Source: Nageia nagi (Eukaryota; Pinophyta). From it: a stretch of 64,000 nucleotides of DNA. Positions 46,930-59,202 of this stretch are shown here, piece after piece. Both the position numbers and the translations under genes were made by a program. How positions within the stretch are numbered: position 1 is the first letter of the stretch; every line of letters begins with the position of its first letter. Below the pieces are notes generated by a model. The model saw only the letters and a program-made list of their open reading frames with translations, was not told where the DNA came from and did no database searches. The DNA lies in NCBI GenBank assembly GCA_050084985.1, contig JBITNC010000001.1, positions 55,180,001 to 55,244,000 on the forward strand, read 5' to 3'.

Positions 46930-48085
46930 ATAAAGCACATAAAACTATTGATGAGATAAAGCCCTTATTGGATTTATTGCAATCCACATCCCAACAACCT
47001 TCAGCCAATTATCGAGCATCATTGTGTAACAATATCCAAGTAGGAATCTAATGGGAGAACATAAGAAACATTATCTTTAGGATCCATCTAATTACATGAG
47101 CTCCTATCTATTTTTTTGGTACATTCTATCAATGATGACGTATATAATCTAGTACTTATGTCTAACTTTTTATGTGTTATTTACATACTAATCAAATTAC
47201 CATTCTCTATAAAGATCCCAAATAGAACCCTTCCTAGGTAATATTTTCATAATCCCAATTTCAACTTTCTTCCCATTCATAAAATGAGAAAATACATTGA
47301 GAAGTTTGGTGCTCATTTTCCTTCCAACCTAGAATTCTCCACAAGCCCTCTAGAATCTAGCTTTCCCCCACTTAATTAAATTCTCACCATGATGGTATTT
47401 TCTATCTAACTAGCTCATTTGCACATTGAATGGAGGCAAGGATACAACCTTATAAATAAGAGATAATGAGGCATTCCATCATCTTCATCATATAAACCCC
47501 AAATTTGGTTTTATTTCAAGAAATTATCCATTCTATCCTAGTCAAAAATATAAAAATATGCATCCATCACATCTATACAAATTTATCTTTTCCATTCATC
47601 CCATCATTCTCTTATGTGTTGTCAACCCTTTATACTTCATTTGAACTCATTGTGTGGTCATTAATGGACATAGTTGCAACCTCAACATATCTAGTAAAAT
47701 GTGAGCATTAGATGGTTTGTCTTTCTTGGGACATAATACACTCTTGCATTTTTTTGCAAGAGGAACAAATAGCCTAAAAGGTGGGTGTACCATTATTTTC
47801 AATCCAAGTGGAGGTGTTGGAAGGAGTAACATTTGTTATGTTTGACGGTGCAATGCCTTCCATAGCCTTCCTTACAATAGGAGTAGGGACACCCTCATCC
47901 TTCTCATTCAATGAATTTCCAATTGAAGTATTGATCTTTGTAAAATTATTAGCAAACCTATAACTCCCTTTTATGTCTTCTACCATTAGTCTCAGCTCAA
48001 AACTACATTGCAAGGAAAAAGTGATGCTTAGGTTGGATGACTTTAGCAATATTTCATATATAACTACATGTTTTATCTCATCCAA
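46930..48085 (-). pseudogene. Unclassified decayed reading frame (minus strand)
   Basis: The best piece is 48085-47774: MDEIKHVVIYEILLKSSNLS, then RFANNFTKINTSIGNSLNEK and APSNITNVTPSNTSTW. The same frame continues with a few stops to about 47600 (AICSSCKKMQECIMSQERQT, YVEVATMSINDHTMSSNEV). Further pieces in another frame (47340-47000) include LLNVFSHFMNGKKVEIGIMK and LLGYCYTMMLDNWLKVVGMW. Composition is protein-like, but no family motif is visible, and the shift of frame near 47480 makes a single gene uncertain. Confidence 0.3.
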
Positions 48086-48289
48086 ATCTAAGTATGATAT
48101 GTCTAAATATTAAATAATGAAATATTAGGCATGCACTTCAATAATGATGAAAAGCATTTGAATTATCCTCCATAGGTATAACGAGCTTTTAAACAAAACT
48201 ATGCATTTGAAGAAATAATTACAAGCATGCTCTTTAAATCATTAAAAGCTAATTACTTATTTCATATTTGAACCATTTTCCATAGATTC

Positions 48290-51200
48290 TAAATATAGCA
48301 TATGAAAAGAAGGAGCTCTTGGAGACCCAAAAGAAGGATTTCAAAGCTTTATTTGTTATACAAAGTGGGATATATGTTACCATCTTCCCTAAAATTACAG
48401 AATGTGAATTATCTAAATTTAAATGGGAAACTCTTGAAAGTTCCTATAAGGGACCATCCAGATTCATAGTAGTCAAGCTATAGCTCTTGCAATGGGAGTT
48501 CAAATCTCTTTGGATGAGAGATGTTGAGACTATTTAACTCTTTATGAATAGAGATCAAGATTTGGTGAATGCACTTCATTCACATGGTGAGCAGCTTGAT
48601 GATAGACTAATTGTAGAGAAAGTGTTGATAAGCCTTCCCTGTAAGTTTGATCCTCTCACCACTACAATTGAGAAGTTTAGGTAATTAACTCAACTTAGTC
48701 TCCCAAAATTGCTTGGAAGCCTATAAACATATGAGCACAAACTCTAGGATAGATCTAAGAACCTCAACCAAGCATTCCAACATAAACTCTAAATAAATGA
48801 GCAGGCTTCTACTTCCTCTAGCTCAAAATCCACTTCTAAAGGTCATGGTGGTGTTGGCCATGGAAAAAGTAATTGTAGTATATGAAGAGGTTGATTAGTT
48901 GGTAGAAACTAGATTACAACCTCCTAACATTGTGACTTTTATGGTAGAGATGGTCATACTAAGTAATATTGCTACCAGAAGAAGGAGCAAAAAGCCAACT
49001 ACTTTGAAGAGAATGATTTTGGTAATATCTTTCTCACCCATAATAACATTGAAGCTATTAATGACCATATTTGGTATCTATATAGTGGATGTTCAAATCA
49101 TATGACGAAGAATACAAGTTTGTTTATTCAACTTGAACAAAATTCTTCTGGCAAAGTTTTATTTGGGGATAATAATTAAGTTGATATTTTCAGGAAGGGT
49201 ATTATTGCTTTTAAAGCAAATTTTGATAAGACCATGTATATGCATGACACTTTGTATGTTCCCAAATTGAAGCATAATCTCCTTAGCATTGGTCATATGT
49301 GCTTGAAAGACTATTATTTAGTCTTCTAGAATAAAATATGCACCATCACTAATGAGGCTAACAAGTAGGTTATTGCAACAATTCTCATGATTGAGACTCG
49401 CATATTTATGCTTAGGATGCATTTGGCAATAGTCAAATCCTTGAAATCCACCAATGATCCTACTTGGTTATGGCACCATATATATGGCCACATCAACTTC
49501 AACTCACTCTATGGATTACCTAAGCTTGTGAGAGGTATGCCTACCTTTTCACTGCCTCTTGACACTTTGTTTGAGAGCTACATTTCTAGGAAACAGCATA
49601 GAATGAAAATTTGCCTCCCACCCTCACCACATAAAGGTACATTTGGAGCTAGTGCATGCTGATATTTATGGACCTATGTAGACTCCCACCTTGGTCAAGT
49701 GCAAGTATATACTTATCTTTACTAATTATTTTTCCTCAATGAGTTAGTTGTATTTGTTGCAGGCCAAGTCAAATGCCTTTAATACTTTTATCAAGTTTAA
49801 GGCACTTATTGAGAAGTAATCCAACTACCACCATAAGAAGTTTTGGACAAATCATGGTGATGAATTCACTTCAAATGAGTTCAAATATTTTTTTCAAAAA
49901 CATGAGATTAAGCAGCAATATACCATTGCCTACACTCCATAGTAGAATGGAGTGGCTGAGAAGAAGAATTGAATAGTCATTGAGATGAACCGAACCATGC
50001 TCAAGGAAATGGGTATGGACAATAAATTATGGGGGGAAGATATGCACATTGCTATCTACATATTGAATTACTATTATGCAAATATCATGCAATATTCAAC
50101 CCCCTATGAGGCTTAGTTTGCCAAGAAACTTAGTCTCTCACACCTATGAATCTTTGGCTCTACCTATTATGTGCATGTGTGCAAGGAGAATAGGGAAAAA
50201 TTGGATGAAAAATACATCAAATGTATCTTTGTGGGATACTTTGATGAGTCTAAATCCTATTGATGTTATGATCTAATTTCTTGAAAGCTATATATCAGCC
50301 AGGATGTGATCTTATATAAAGACGAAGCATACAAGAATGATTCGATACCCCCACCATCACTCTAAAATTTGAAGAATATTATGCGAATAATCTAGATGAG
50401 AAAATGCAATCTCTCCAATCTCAACAACTTAACCTCCCTACAACTTCAACTCCTTCCAAAAGAAGAATTTCTAGAAATCATTTGGAATCTCAAATGTTGG
50501 TCAAGTATTTTAGTAGAAGAGCAACTCAGCAACAAGAAAGGAGGGATGTAATTAGAGTTAAATGGATCTATAAGCTTAAGAAAAATGTTAATGGTAGCAT
50601 TGTTAACCATAAGGATTGGGTGGTGGTTAAGGGCTATGTTCAAAATGAAGGGCTTGATTATGAAGAGACTTTTGCACTAGTTTCCCTAACTTTAGATAGT
50701 TCACTCTCTTCTTGTATTAGCATCACATATTGATCTTCATTTGTTACAAATAGATGTCAAGTCTACCTTCCTCAATGGATATTTTAAGGGAAGATGTGTA
50801 TGTGAATCAACCCCAAGGATTCACTATTTCTTTCCATGAAGATAAATTGTACCGATTGAAGAAATCTCACTATGGGCTCAAGTAGACATCAAAGATTGGT
50901 ATGCCTAGATTGACACCTACTTCCATTTGCATGGTTATCAAAAGTGTTCTATGGAAGCTACCCTACACACTAAGGTAACCAATCATGATTTCATCATCAT
51001 TTGTTTGTATGTTGATGTTATTATCTTCATGAGCACTTCCTCTTCCATGCTGCATACATTCAAAACTACCATGATTAAGGAGTTTGGAGATGAGTAATTT
51101 GGGTGATATGCAATACTTTTTCGTATGTAAGTTCAATAGTTTTCCTTTGACATATTTATCCCTCAATCCAAGTATGTTGATGACATGCTTTCCAGGTTTT

Positions 51201-51975
51201 CCATGAAGGATTTCAAACCTATTAACACTCTTGTTATGATTGGAATCAAACTTATGAAGGAGGATTTTATTCTGGTTATGGATGCCACCTTGTACCAGTC
51301 ACTTGTTGCTAATCTGATGTATTGAAAACTACCTGATTGAACATCATGTATGCAATTAGCCTTTTGGCTAGATTCATGCACTCTCCACATGAATCTCATT
51401 GGAAAGTCACCTAGTAGATCCTCTAGTATTTTAGGGTACCAAATCCTTTGTTCTATGGTATAAATCAACTAATGTTGACACCCTTGAGGCCTACATAGAT
51501 GTGAATTGGGATGGAAGCCTTGATGATAGGAAAAGTACCTTCGATTATGCTTTTTTCTTTTCCAACTCACTTATCTCATGGAGCAATAAGAAGCAACAAA
51601 TAATTTCTCTTTCCACTATTGAAGGAGAATACATGGTTGCCTCCTTTTCTTGCACTCAAGCCATTCAGATGGCTTAGTTATTTGAAGATCAAGGTTTGAT
51701 ACCACTTTTGCCCATTCCCATTCATAGTGATAACATTAGCACCATTGCTATGACCAAGAACCTAGTGTTTCATAGCAAGAGCAAACATATGGGTATTTGA
51801 CTCATTTTATGTGAGACCTGGTGATTGATGGATTCGTGAAATTCACATTTTGCATGTTTGAAGATCAACTTGCAAATATTTTCATCAAGGCTCTACCTAA
51901 GGATCGATTTATTATTCTTTGGCATAAACTTGGAATTCAACTCATTCACATTAAGGGTGATAATGAAGGAATTTA
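48290..51975 (+). pseudogene. Decayed Ty1/copia gag-pol polyprotein
   Basis: Nearly full-length copia polyprotein with many stops and shifts. Gag (UBN2) at 48300-48740: KKDFKALFVIQSGI, GEQLDDRLIVEKVLISLPCK. A worn zinc knuckle follows at about 48930. Protease at 49072: WYLYSGCSNHM, where Asp-Ser-Gly is expected, so the catalytic Asp is Tyr. GAG-pre-integrase at 49460 (LWHHIYGHINFNSLYGLPKL). Integrase at 49640-50130 includes WTNHGDEFTSNEFKYFF (Asp kept) and NGVAEKKN (Glu kept). RT begins near 50560 (VIRVKWIYKLKKNVNGSIVN, EGLDYEETFALVS) and has STFLNGYFKG near 50762; the active box is Tyr-Val-Asp-Val at 51008-51019 instead of Tyr-Val-Asp-Asp. RNase H at 51530-51800: ISWSNKKQQIISLSTIEGEY, HSDNISTIAMTKNLVFHSKS. 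No convincing LTRs were found on either side. Confidence 0.88.
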
Positions 51976-52970
51976 ATATTCCATGATTTGAATTCTAGAA
52001 AAATTTTGAATGCCAATGGGTACTAACCACTTGTACCATCTTCCTACTATTACACCTACTGGATTTAGTATGTTAGGATAATAGTTGAGTATCGAATACT
52101 CAAGATTTGTTCCTTTAATGAGATAAGTTTGATTTTGTACTTCTTCACTAATGTCCATCCTTTTCTCTATTTTGAGAGCATTTCATTTATATTTATGATG
52201 CCCATACCACCTTCTCTACTTTGTGGGCACTTCATTTATGTTTCTATGTGGATATGTAATCCATGAGTTCACATGGAACCTTATACACTCCACTTTCTTC
52301 TTGTGTAAATAGGTATTTCATTTTCCATTCAATAAGAAGCAAATTAATGTAATGTTATGCTGCCATTTTGGCTCTAGAATATAAAGCATTCATATTTACT
52401 CTAAATAATATGTGGTTGTGTGGCATATTTTCTCTTTTAAAGCTTGTATGCTTGAGAAACACTTGCATATCTTCCATATCTAATCCAAGGTGATATTTAC
52501 TTATTTATGATCATTTGACTTTGTAGGTATCTATCTTTATTCCCACTTTCGAGTAAATAGTTTTGTTCTTTTGTGATATGACAAATGGACTTTGATTGGT
52601 TCAATTTGCCTTCAAAGGATAGATCTTTCTATCTAGATATTCATTTAGTGTGATTCATTCTTGGTTGTATTATTGATCTAATACATTTCCAACCATATTT
52701 CCTTTGTCATCATTATTGGTGGAACACATTAGAAATCCCCAAAATACAAAACATGCCTTTTTTGTAGTCTTTCTTAGTGAGCCTTGAGAAGTCTTTTTTC
52801 TTCTAGCTCATTTTGACCCTTCCCTCCATATTGAAAGTATTCCTAACCTTCACCATTGGATAAAGTATTTTGTGTTGATCATTTTGATGTTTCATAGTGA
52901 TAGATTTCTTTAGGAACTATAAATGTTATGAGCTCTAGAATTTTTTTCCCTCACCCTCCAGAATGCAGAT
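51976..52970. other. No gene seen after copia pol
   Basis: Expected place for a 3' LTR, but no polypurine tract, TG start or repeat partner upstream of 48290 was recognised. Confidence 0.4.
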
Positions 52971-52974
52971 TCCA

Positions 52975-53380
52975 CACTGTTGATTTTCTCAGATTCCCTT
53001 GAAGATCCTATTGATCATAATTTGTTGGATCCTTGACATTTACAAATTGCACTACTTTTATATTTCTCCAAAAAATTAATTTCCTTCAATGTTTTGATTC
53101 TCCCAAAAATTTAATCAATCCTAGCTGAGCAAATTATGTCAGAACCTTGGCCAAATTTATGGTATTTGACCTTGGATCCTTGAGCCTCCAAAATATATTT
53201 TTTATTTAGAGCTCTTATCTTCAGCTTATTTGGTCCAAAAACTTGATTTGGCATCAAATTCTTTATGCCTTGTTCACATTCTTGGGGTGTGGTGACTTCA
53301 AAAAAAACTTCACATAGTACTGTGGTTGTTACTTGAGGTTCTGAGATAGAGTTATTAATATCATTTTGTGAGCCAGTTTA
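52975..53380 (-). pseudogene. Unclassified decayed frame (minus strand)
   Basis: About 130 codons read from 53380 to 52975 with one TAA near 53120 and one near 52990, and without a long ATG-started part. Pieces: ITGSQ-like start, VTTTVLCEVFFEVTTPQECE, GIKNLMPNQVFGPNKLKIRA, LNKKYILEAQGSKVKYHKFG, QGSDIICSARID, then FGRIKTLKEINFLEKYKSSA. Codon use and amino-acid composition are protein-like in contrast to flanks. I do not recognise the family; a LINE or host exon fragment is possible. Confidence 0.35.
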
Positions 53381-53990
53381 CACAATAGTGGATTGGAAAC
53401 AATTAGTGTCATATATGTACAATATGTTCACATATGGAATTGTGCAAATGCTTTTGATATTCCATATTTGAAGCATTCAAAACTCTTATACATTTATGAT
53501 CAACCAAAAATACAAGGAAACATAGTAGGATACATAAAAGTTGTGTAGGGAAAGAATGAGAACCAAATTGTGAATTTCACCAATGTACTTATAATAGAAA
53601 AGACTTCATGGGTAGATAAATGAGTAATTTATTTGTTTTTGTTCCTGTTAAAACTCTTAATGTTGGTGATGAGCTATTAGTTCACTACAATTACAGGAGA
53701 TGTACTCTAAGATGTAAGGCATAAATTTATGAGTTAGGAGGTGACCATAATGTAACAATTCATTTAGTACCAAAGAAGAAAAATGAAAATTAATATATTA
53801 TTGATGTGTAAAATGGATGTATCAATTTGTACGTATGGATTATGTGTATGTACAAATGTATCAAATTATATGTATGGATTGTGTGTATCAACGGATGTAT
53901 CAAATTACTATACATTTGCTACACTTTTTTTTTATTTTGAATTAATGGTTTGTAACAACTAATTTAACAAGCACATGATCAAAATGTAAC
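53381..53990. other. No gene recognised
   Basis: Between an unclassified frame and a CACTA remnant. Contains a small repeat around atgtatcaaattatatgtatggatt near 53815-53910. Confidence 0.4.
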
Positions 53991-53994
53991 AAAT

Positions 53995-54930
53995 AGTCAT
54001 CATGAGAATTCAAACATGATGATTGTTACATCAACATTGCATCAAAATAATGTAAGTATGAGAGATACGAAGATACTAAAAAGAGCATGGAACCCTAAAT
54101 AATATGCACAATTTATGTCTATACCAAATCCAATAGCTTCTATTCAAATACCTATGTGGGATTCAAGCATTGATGATGAGGAATTAAGATAGGATAATAT
54201 TGGTCATGATGGTGATGATAATAATGGTCATGAAGAAAATGGAAATGATGGTTTACTTGAGTCCTTTTATGGTTATTATGATGATGATGATGAAAGATAT
54301 AATGGTTTAGAAATGGATAGCATGTATAGTGCTTCCAAAACTAAATTATATAAGGGAACAACATAAAAGTCAAATTTGGATGGTCATATACAAGTTTCCT
54401 ACTCTTTTAAGGTATTTTTTTCTAATATTTTAATTTATATCAAATTAACTACATAAATTATTTTCCATTGGTATTATAGGTTACTAAAAGAAAAGTTGTT
54501 GCCAAGTGACAATTTCATCCAAAATTCATTTAAAATGGTATGTGATATTTTGAAGGATGTAAGGGTGGAGTATAATTCATATCATGCTTGTATTAATGAT
54601 TGCATATTGTATAGAGGATAATAATATGATATGAATACTGAATGTCGAAAGTGCAATGAAAAAATATACCATCAAAAAGGGAAAAAAAAACCCTTGAAAG
54701 GTTGTTCACCATATGCCAATCATTCCTAGGTAGGTACGAATATTTCAATGTAAGTCACTTGCAGAATTAATGGACTAACATGTGAGAAATAGAGGTGAAG
54801 AAAGTGTATTGTGTATACATGTAGATAGTAAAGCAATGAAACATATAGAGGAAAAATGAGAAATTTAAAGATGAACCTAGGAGTGTCATATTGGGTTTAG
54901 TAATTGATTATTGTTGGACTTGGTAATGTA
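53995..54930 (+). pseudogene. Decayed CACTA transposase (TNP2-like)
   Basis: The N-terminal exon (about 54030-54405) is acidic (GHDGDDNNGHEENGND, then YYDDDDERYNGLEMDS) and ends with LYKGTT and SYSF, the TNP2 entry where a 'Leu-Tyr-x-Gly-Cys-Thr' stretch is common. An intron-like gap with gt near 54410 follows. The next exon (54479-54900) reads LLPSDNFIQNSFKMVCDILK, then VEYNSYHACINDCILYRG, the TNP2 hallmark His-Ala-Cys-x-Asn-Asp-Cys-Ile-Leu-Tyr, then TECRKCNEKIYHQK, a Cys-x-x-Cys pair. Weaker pieces after it match the following part of TNP2. The core catalytic domain is missing, cut by the tandem repeat that begins at 54914. Confidence 0.72.
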
Positions 54931-55745
54931 CAATCTTGATGAAAATATCACTAAGATATTTGGAGTAACATATTTTTTTGAACTTAGTAACACTTAATGC
55001 CCTCCTTTATCTTCAATCATATACTGAAATAACTAATTAATTCCTATCATTGTATGGATATGTATAAGGGTTTTGCTTATCCAATATATAAGGGTTTTGC
55101 ATTTTATGGTGTTTCTAGGATTGGGATCCCATGCATGTCATATTCTTGTTCGTTATTAATATCTTCATTAATGTAATAAAGACAAAAGCAACAACTATGA
55201 AAAGTACAAAATTTGGATGGTCGTGATCATGGATTGGAATTACAGTCTTAACGTTTGATATAGACATGAAGACAAAATGAAGAAAGGTTGGATTTTTGAA
55301 TTTCCATGGAGAGCTTTGTCTTTTACTCTATAAGTTTTTTTAGGAAATTCAAAAATCCTCCTTTTTCATAGTGTTTTTTACATCTTTATCTAGCATTAAG
55401 GTTGTCATTCCAATCCCCATGTTCATGACCCTCCATATACTTTGTGCATTTTCATAATCATGCAATCACAATGTTCAATAAAAATTTACCAACTAAAAAA
55501 TCATTCCTTGCATTTAGAACCACAACATTTGATAAAGTCATGTTGGACTAGGTGATGAAACCCTAACACATATTCTTTCAATCATTTATAAAAGATTATA
55601 TATGATATTTGAATTTATAGAGGAATGAAATCATTATTTGTTTAAGATAAATATTTATAGGAACTTAAATTCATGTCTTTGAGATAATGACAATTAAAAG
55701 GATAATCTAGTCTTCAATTTTTTTCTATTCAGGTCATTGAGAATA
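54914..55745 (+). repeat. Large tandem duplication, copy 1
   Basis: Matches 55838-56755 over most of its length (for example taagggttttgcttatccaa, gaagaaaggttgg, gatatttgaatttatagagg). Contains an inverted repeat with ~110-bp arms, at about 55195-55305 and 55340-55452. Confidence 0.8.
55195..55452. repeat. Long imperfect hairpin, copy 1
   Basis: Left arm contains ggattggaattacagtctta and ggttggatttttgaatttcc; the right arm contains their complements (aaattcaaaaatcctcc, cattaaggttgtcattccaa). The loop is about 35 bases. Could be a foldback/MITE or a small-RNA precursor. Confidence 0.7.
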
Positions 55746-55837
55746 CAATGAGGGACATTCAAAAGGAATATCCTAGAGGAATGTCTATTATTGTCTTCTC
55801 AACAGATCTAAATAGAAAGGATGGGAGATGTTCATTG

Positions 55838-56755
55838 TAGTTGAACTTGGAAATGTACAAGATGAAAATATCATTAAGATCTTTGAAGCAACATATTTTT
55901 TCAGAATTGGTAACACTTAATGCCCTTCTTTCTCTTCAATCATCTTCTAAGATAACTATTTAACTCCCATCATTGTAGGAAGATGTGGTGACCAACATTC
56001 ACACATATACAAGGGTAGCATAAGGGTTTTACATATCATTGTATGAAGATGTATAAGGGTTTTGCTTATCCAATATATATGGGTTTTGCATTTTATGGTA
56101 TTTCTAGGTTCATAATCCCATGCATGCCATGTTCTTCTTCATTATTAATGTCTCCATGTATGCAATAAATACAAGAGAAATCATTGCAACAGTATAAAAT
56201 TTGGAAGACCATGATCATGGATTGGAATTGCAATCTTAATGTTTGATATAGACATGAAGACACAATGAAGAAAGGTTGGCTTTTTAAATTTCCATGTATA
56301 TCTTAGATTCTGAACCCTAAATTTTTTCAAGAAATTCAAAAATCCCCCCTTTATAGTGTTTTTAATATCTTTATCAAGCGTTAAGACCATTATTTTAGTC
56401 CATATTCACGACCCTCTAGATGTTTTGTATATTTCCATAATCATGCAACCATAATGTTCAATGAAAATTTACTAGCTAAAAAACCATTCATGGCATTCGA
56501 AACCACAACATTCGATGAATTCATGTTGGTCTAAGTTGGGTTCTCCATAATATTCGATGAAAACCTAGGATGGATTCTTCCAATCTATTATAAAAGATTA
56601 GATATGATATTTGAATTTATAGAGGAGTGAACACTTTATTTGTTTAAGATAAATATTTGTAGCAACTTGAATTTGTGTCTTTAACATACTGCTTTAATCA
56701 CTTGATTCAATCTCTTCAACTCTTCAAATTCTTTCTATTCAAATCATTGAGTAGT
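55838..56755 (+). repeat. Large tandem duplication, copy 2
   Basis: Second copy of the unit at 54914-55745, with about 90 extra bases near 55985-56040. It keeps the hairpin at roughly 56190-56440. A 70-codon open frame on the minus strand (56390-56181) runs across the hairpin and is probably incidental. Confidence 0.8.
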
Positions 56756-56839
56756 GTGTAAAATATCCTTGTATGTTTGAAACCATTTTGTCTTGATTGC
56801 ACATATATTCACAAATAGAGGAGAATGATGAACCTTCAT

Positions 56840-57170
56840 GTTCCAAAAGATATCATCACAACCTCTAACTTCCAATGTTGACATAGATTTAGATCATTTA
56901 AGTATGGAAGATTTACATTGTTACCTTCAAACATAACTTGAAGTTTTATTTAAACGCTATGAGGAGAAGAAAGTGCAATTCCATATCATTGAAGGTCAAT
57001 TGATATTAGCAAAAGAGGAAATACAAAAAGTGAAGAAAGAGAGAGGTAAGTTTAGAAACTAGCTTACAAACATCCTAACCAAGGTTGAAGAACTTGAAGT
57101 TGAACTACTTCTTTAGGTCGATGAAAGAACTGAAATTGTAAGGAGTTAGATGGGTTGAAGAAAGTTTTTA
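56840..57170 (+). pseudogene. Coiled-coil remnant, unclassified
   Basis: About 110 codons with four stops: DIDLDHLSMEDLHCYLQT, then LEVLFKRYEEKKVQFHIIEG, QLILAKEEIQKVKKERGKFR, LTNILTKVEELEVELLL. Strong heptad pattern of Leu/Ile/Val with Glu/Lys, so a coiled coil. It lies directly downstream of the duplicated block; probably the end of a gag-like or transposon protein. Confidence 0.4.
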
Positions 57171-57390
57171 GTATGATAGATTTCAATAAATTTTATGTGC
57201 TTCTCTTTTATAAATGACCTTAACAATGCTATATGATGTGCAAGAATGATAAGGAAATATTGGGTGAAGTGGTTATTAAAGATTATGAATTTTCGATTCA
57301 TTTATGTAGATTTTGTATACATTCAGATATTTGTACATATTTTGCATACGTTTATTTTGGATACATGCATGTATCAATATATATCTTTGA

Positions 57391-57716
57391 ATGTTGTGGA
57401 TACATTGGCTATATATCTGGAAATTCTTGATTGTATTTTGAATATTCAATATAAACTTAGTGTTATGTTTAAGTAATTTTCATTTTTTTGTGCCCTTTAA
57501 TATGTGATATATGGACAACTTTGATATTATATGTAAATTTCTATCAAAAAGTAATGTTGTGGATACATTGGCTATATATCTAGAAACTCTTGAATTGTAC
57601 TTTGAATGTTCAATATAAACTTGGTGTTTGATTTAATGAATTTTCATTCATTTATGTCCTTCAAATATGTGCTATGTGGATAGCTTTGATATTATATATA
57701 AATTTCTATTAAAAAC
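57391..57716 (+). repeat. Tandem duplication, 2 x 163 bp
   Basis: atgttgtggatacattggct at 57391 and 57554; the copies keep tatatatctrgaaa and gatattatatrtaaatttct near their ends. Confidence 0.88.
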
Positions 57717-59202
57717 GTCTTTGGATGTAACTAAAAAAATGAAGCTATTGATGACATGCATTTATTTTTTATAAATGTCTACATTTTGAAGTTAAATATT
57801 AACATTAATATAATATTATTTTTACAACCTAACAAACAATTGGCTTATCTTGTAATCATTGAATTATATGAGATTTTATAATGAGATCGTTCCTGAAAAT
57901 AAAATTACTACAAGATTTGAATGCTATATGCAATGTAAAAAATGGTTGGAATGAATTCCCATAGAAGTTATGCATAGATCCTTTCTTGCAAATAATAAAA
58001 CTATAGTATAATGGTAGTGAATGTATTGATAAAAAAAAAAATCAAGAAAACCTTTATTCCATTTCCACAAGAAATGTCTACTTGTTGCATCTTATCACAA
58101 GCCTTATACATGTCTATAAGAGCAATTGTGACAAAAGCATGTAAGAATTAATGGAATGTAAAATCTGGTTGGAATGAATTCCCAAAAGATACATGTATAT
58201 GCAAAATTATTTAATGGATAAACTAACTGAGTGTATACCCGAATTGTTATTAGATATGGTGGATAAACAAATAGCATTTACATGATTAAATGAGCTGCAT
58301 TTGCATGACTAACTACACTACATTTACATGCAAATATGATATTATTGATAAACATACTTTAAACAAGTTGCATTTATATGGATTAAATAAACAACATTTA
58401 CATTACATTTAGAATTAATTCTTGATAAACGAACTATGTTTACATCAAGTTGTGTAAATGAATTGTATTTACATGGATTAAATAAACAATGTTTATACTA
58501 AAATTGCTTTAAAAAAATTATACACCAAAAGATATTTTAAGCCCTGATCATTGTTTGACAAGTTGCATGATGCAATACAATTTAATAGGATTGTAATAAT
58601 TGCAAGATTGCACAAAATGAATTCTTCCAATAAACTTTGTAACCTATACAAGCATTGTAAAATGAATTCTTCTAACGTGTGCATTATTCTTGGGATAAAT
58701 CATTTTATACATGCATTATAGACCAACTTGGTTGTGCAATCTATCTTGATTATGTGGATTGTTAGTGATGCAAAGTAATACAAGATCTAAAGAATAATAC
58801 ACGACATTGTTTCAATTTATTTCATTTTTCCATTCATAGAGATTTGTTGTTGTGTTTAATTTAATAAAGGTGGATCGAAATACTACACTTGTATTCTCAT
58901 TATGATATATAAATGATAATTACTTCATCAACAAATGTTACATTCATATTTCATCAAAAATTACATTATGTTGATTGTCTCTATGATGCATCATATTGCA
59001 TTCATATTTCATCAAAATTTACATTATTCTTATTCTCTTTGTGATACTTCACAAAAAATAATATATCACCTTCCCATCCATTAGATGATTGATTGACTCT
59101 GTAATATATCACTTTCCATTTCTGAGATTGTTGTCAAGGATATTGCATTAGATGACTTCTCTCCAAATGATAACTTACGACAAGATGATGTTCTAGCCTC
59201 AT
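57717..59202. other. No gene; degenerate repeats
   Basis: Contains 58260-58500, with recurring words such as catttacatg and atggattaaataaacaa (58380, 58474), and a 2 x 58-bp duplication at 58941-59056. Confidence 0.45.
58941..59056 (+). repeat. Tandem duplication, 2 x 58 bp
   Basis: cattcatatttcatcaaaa at 58941 and 58999, each followed by ttacattat. Confidence 0.75.
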
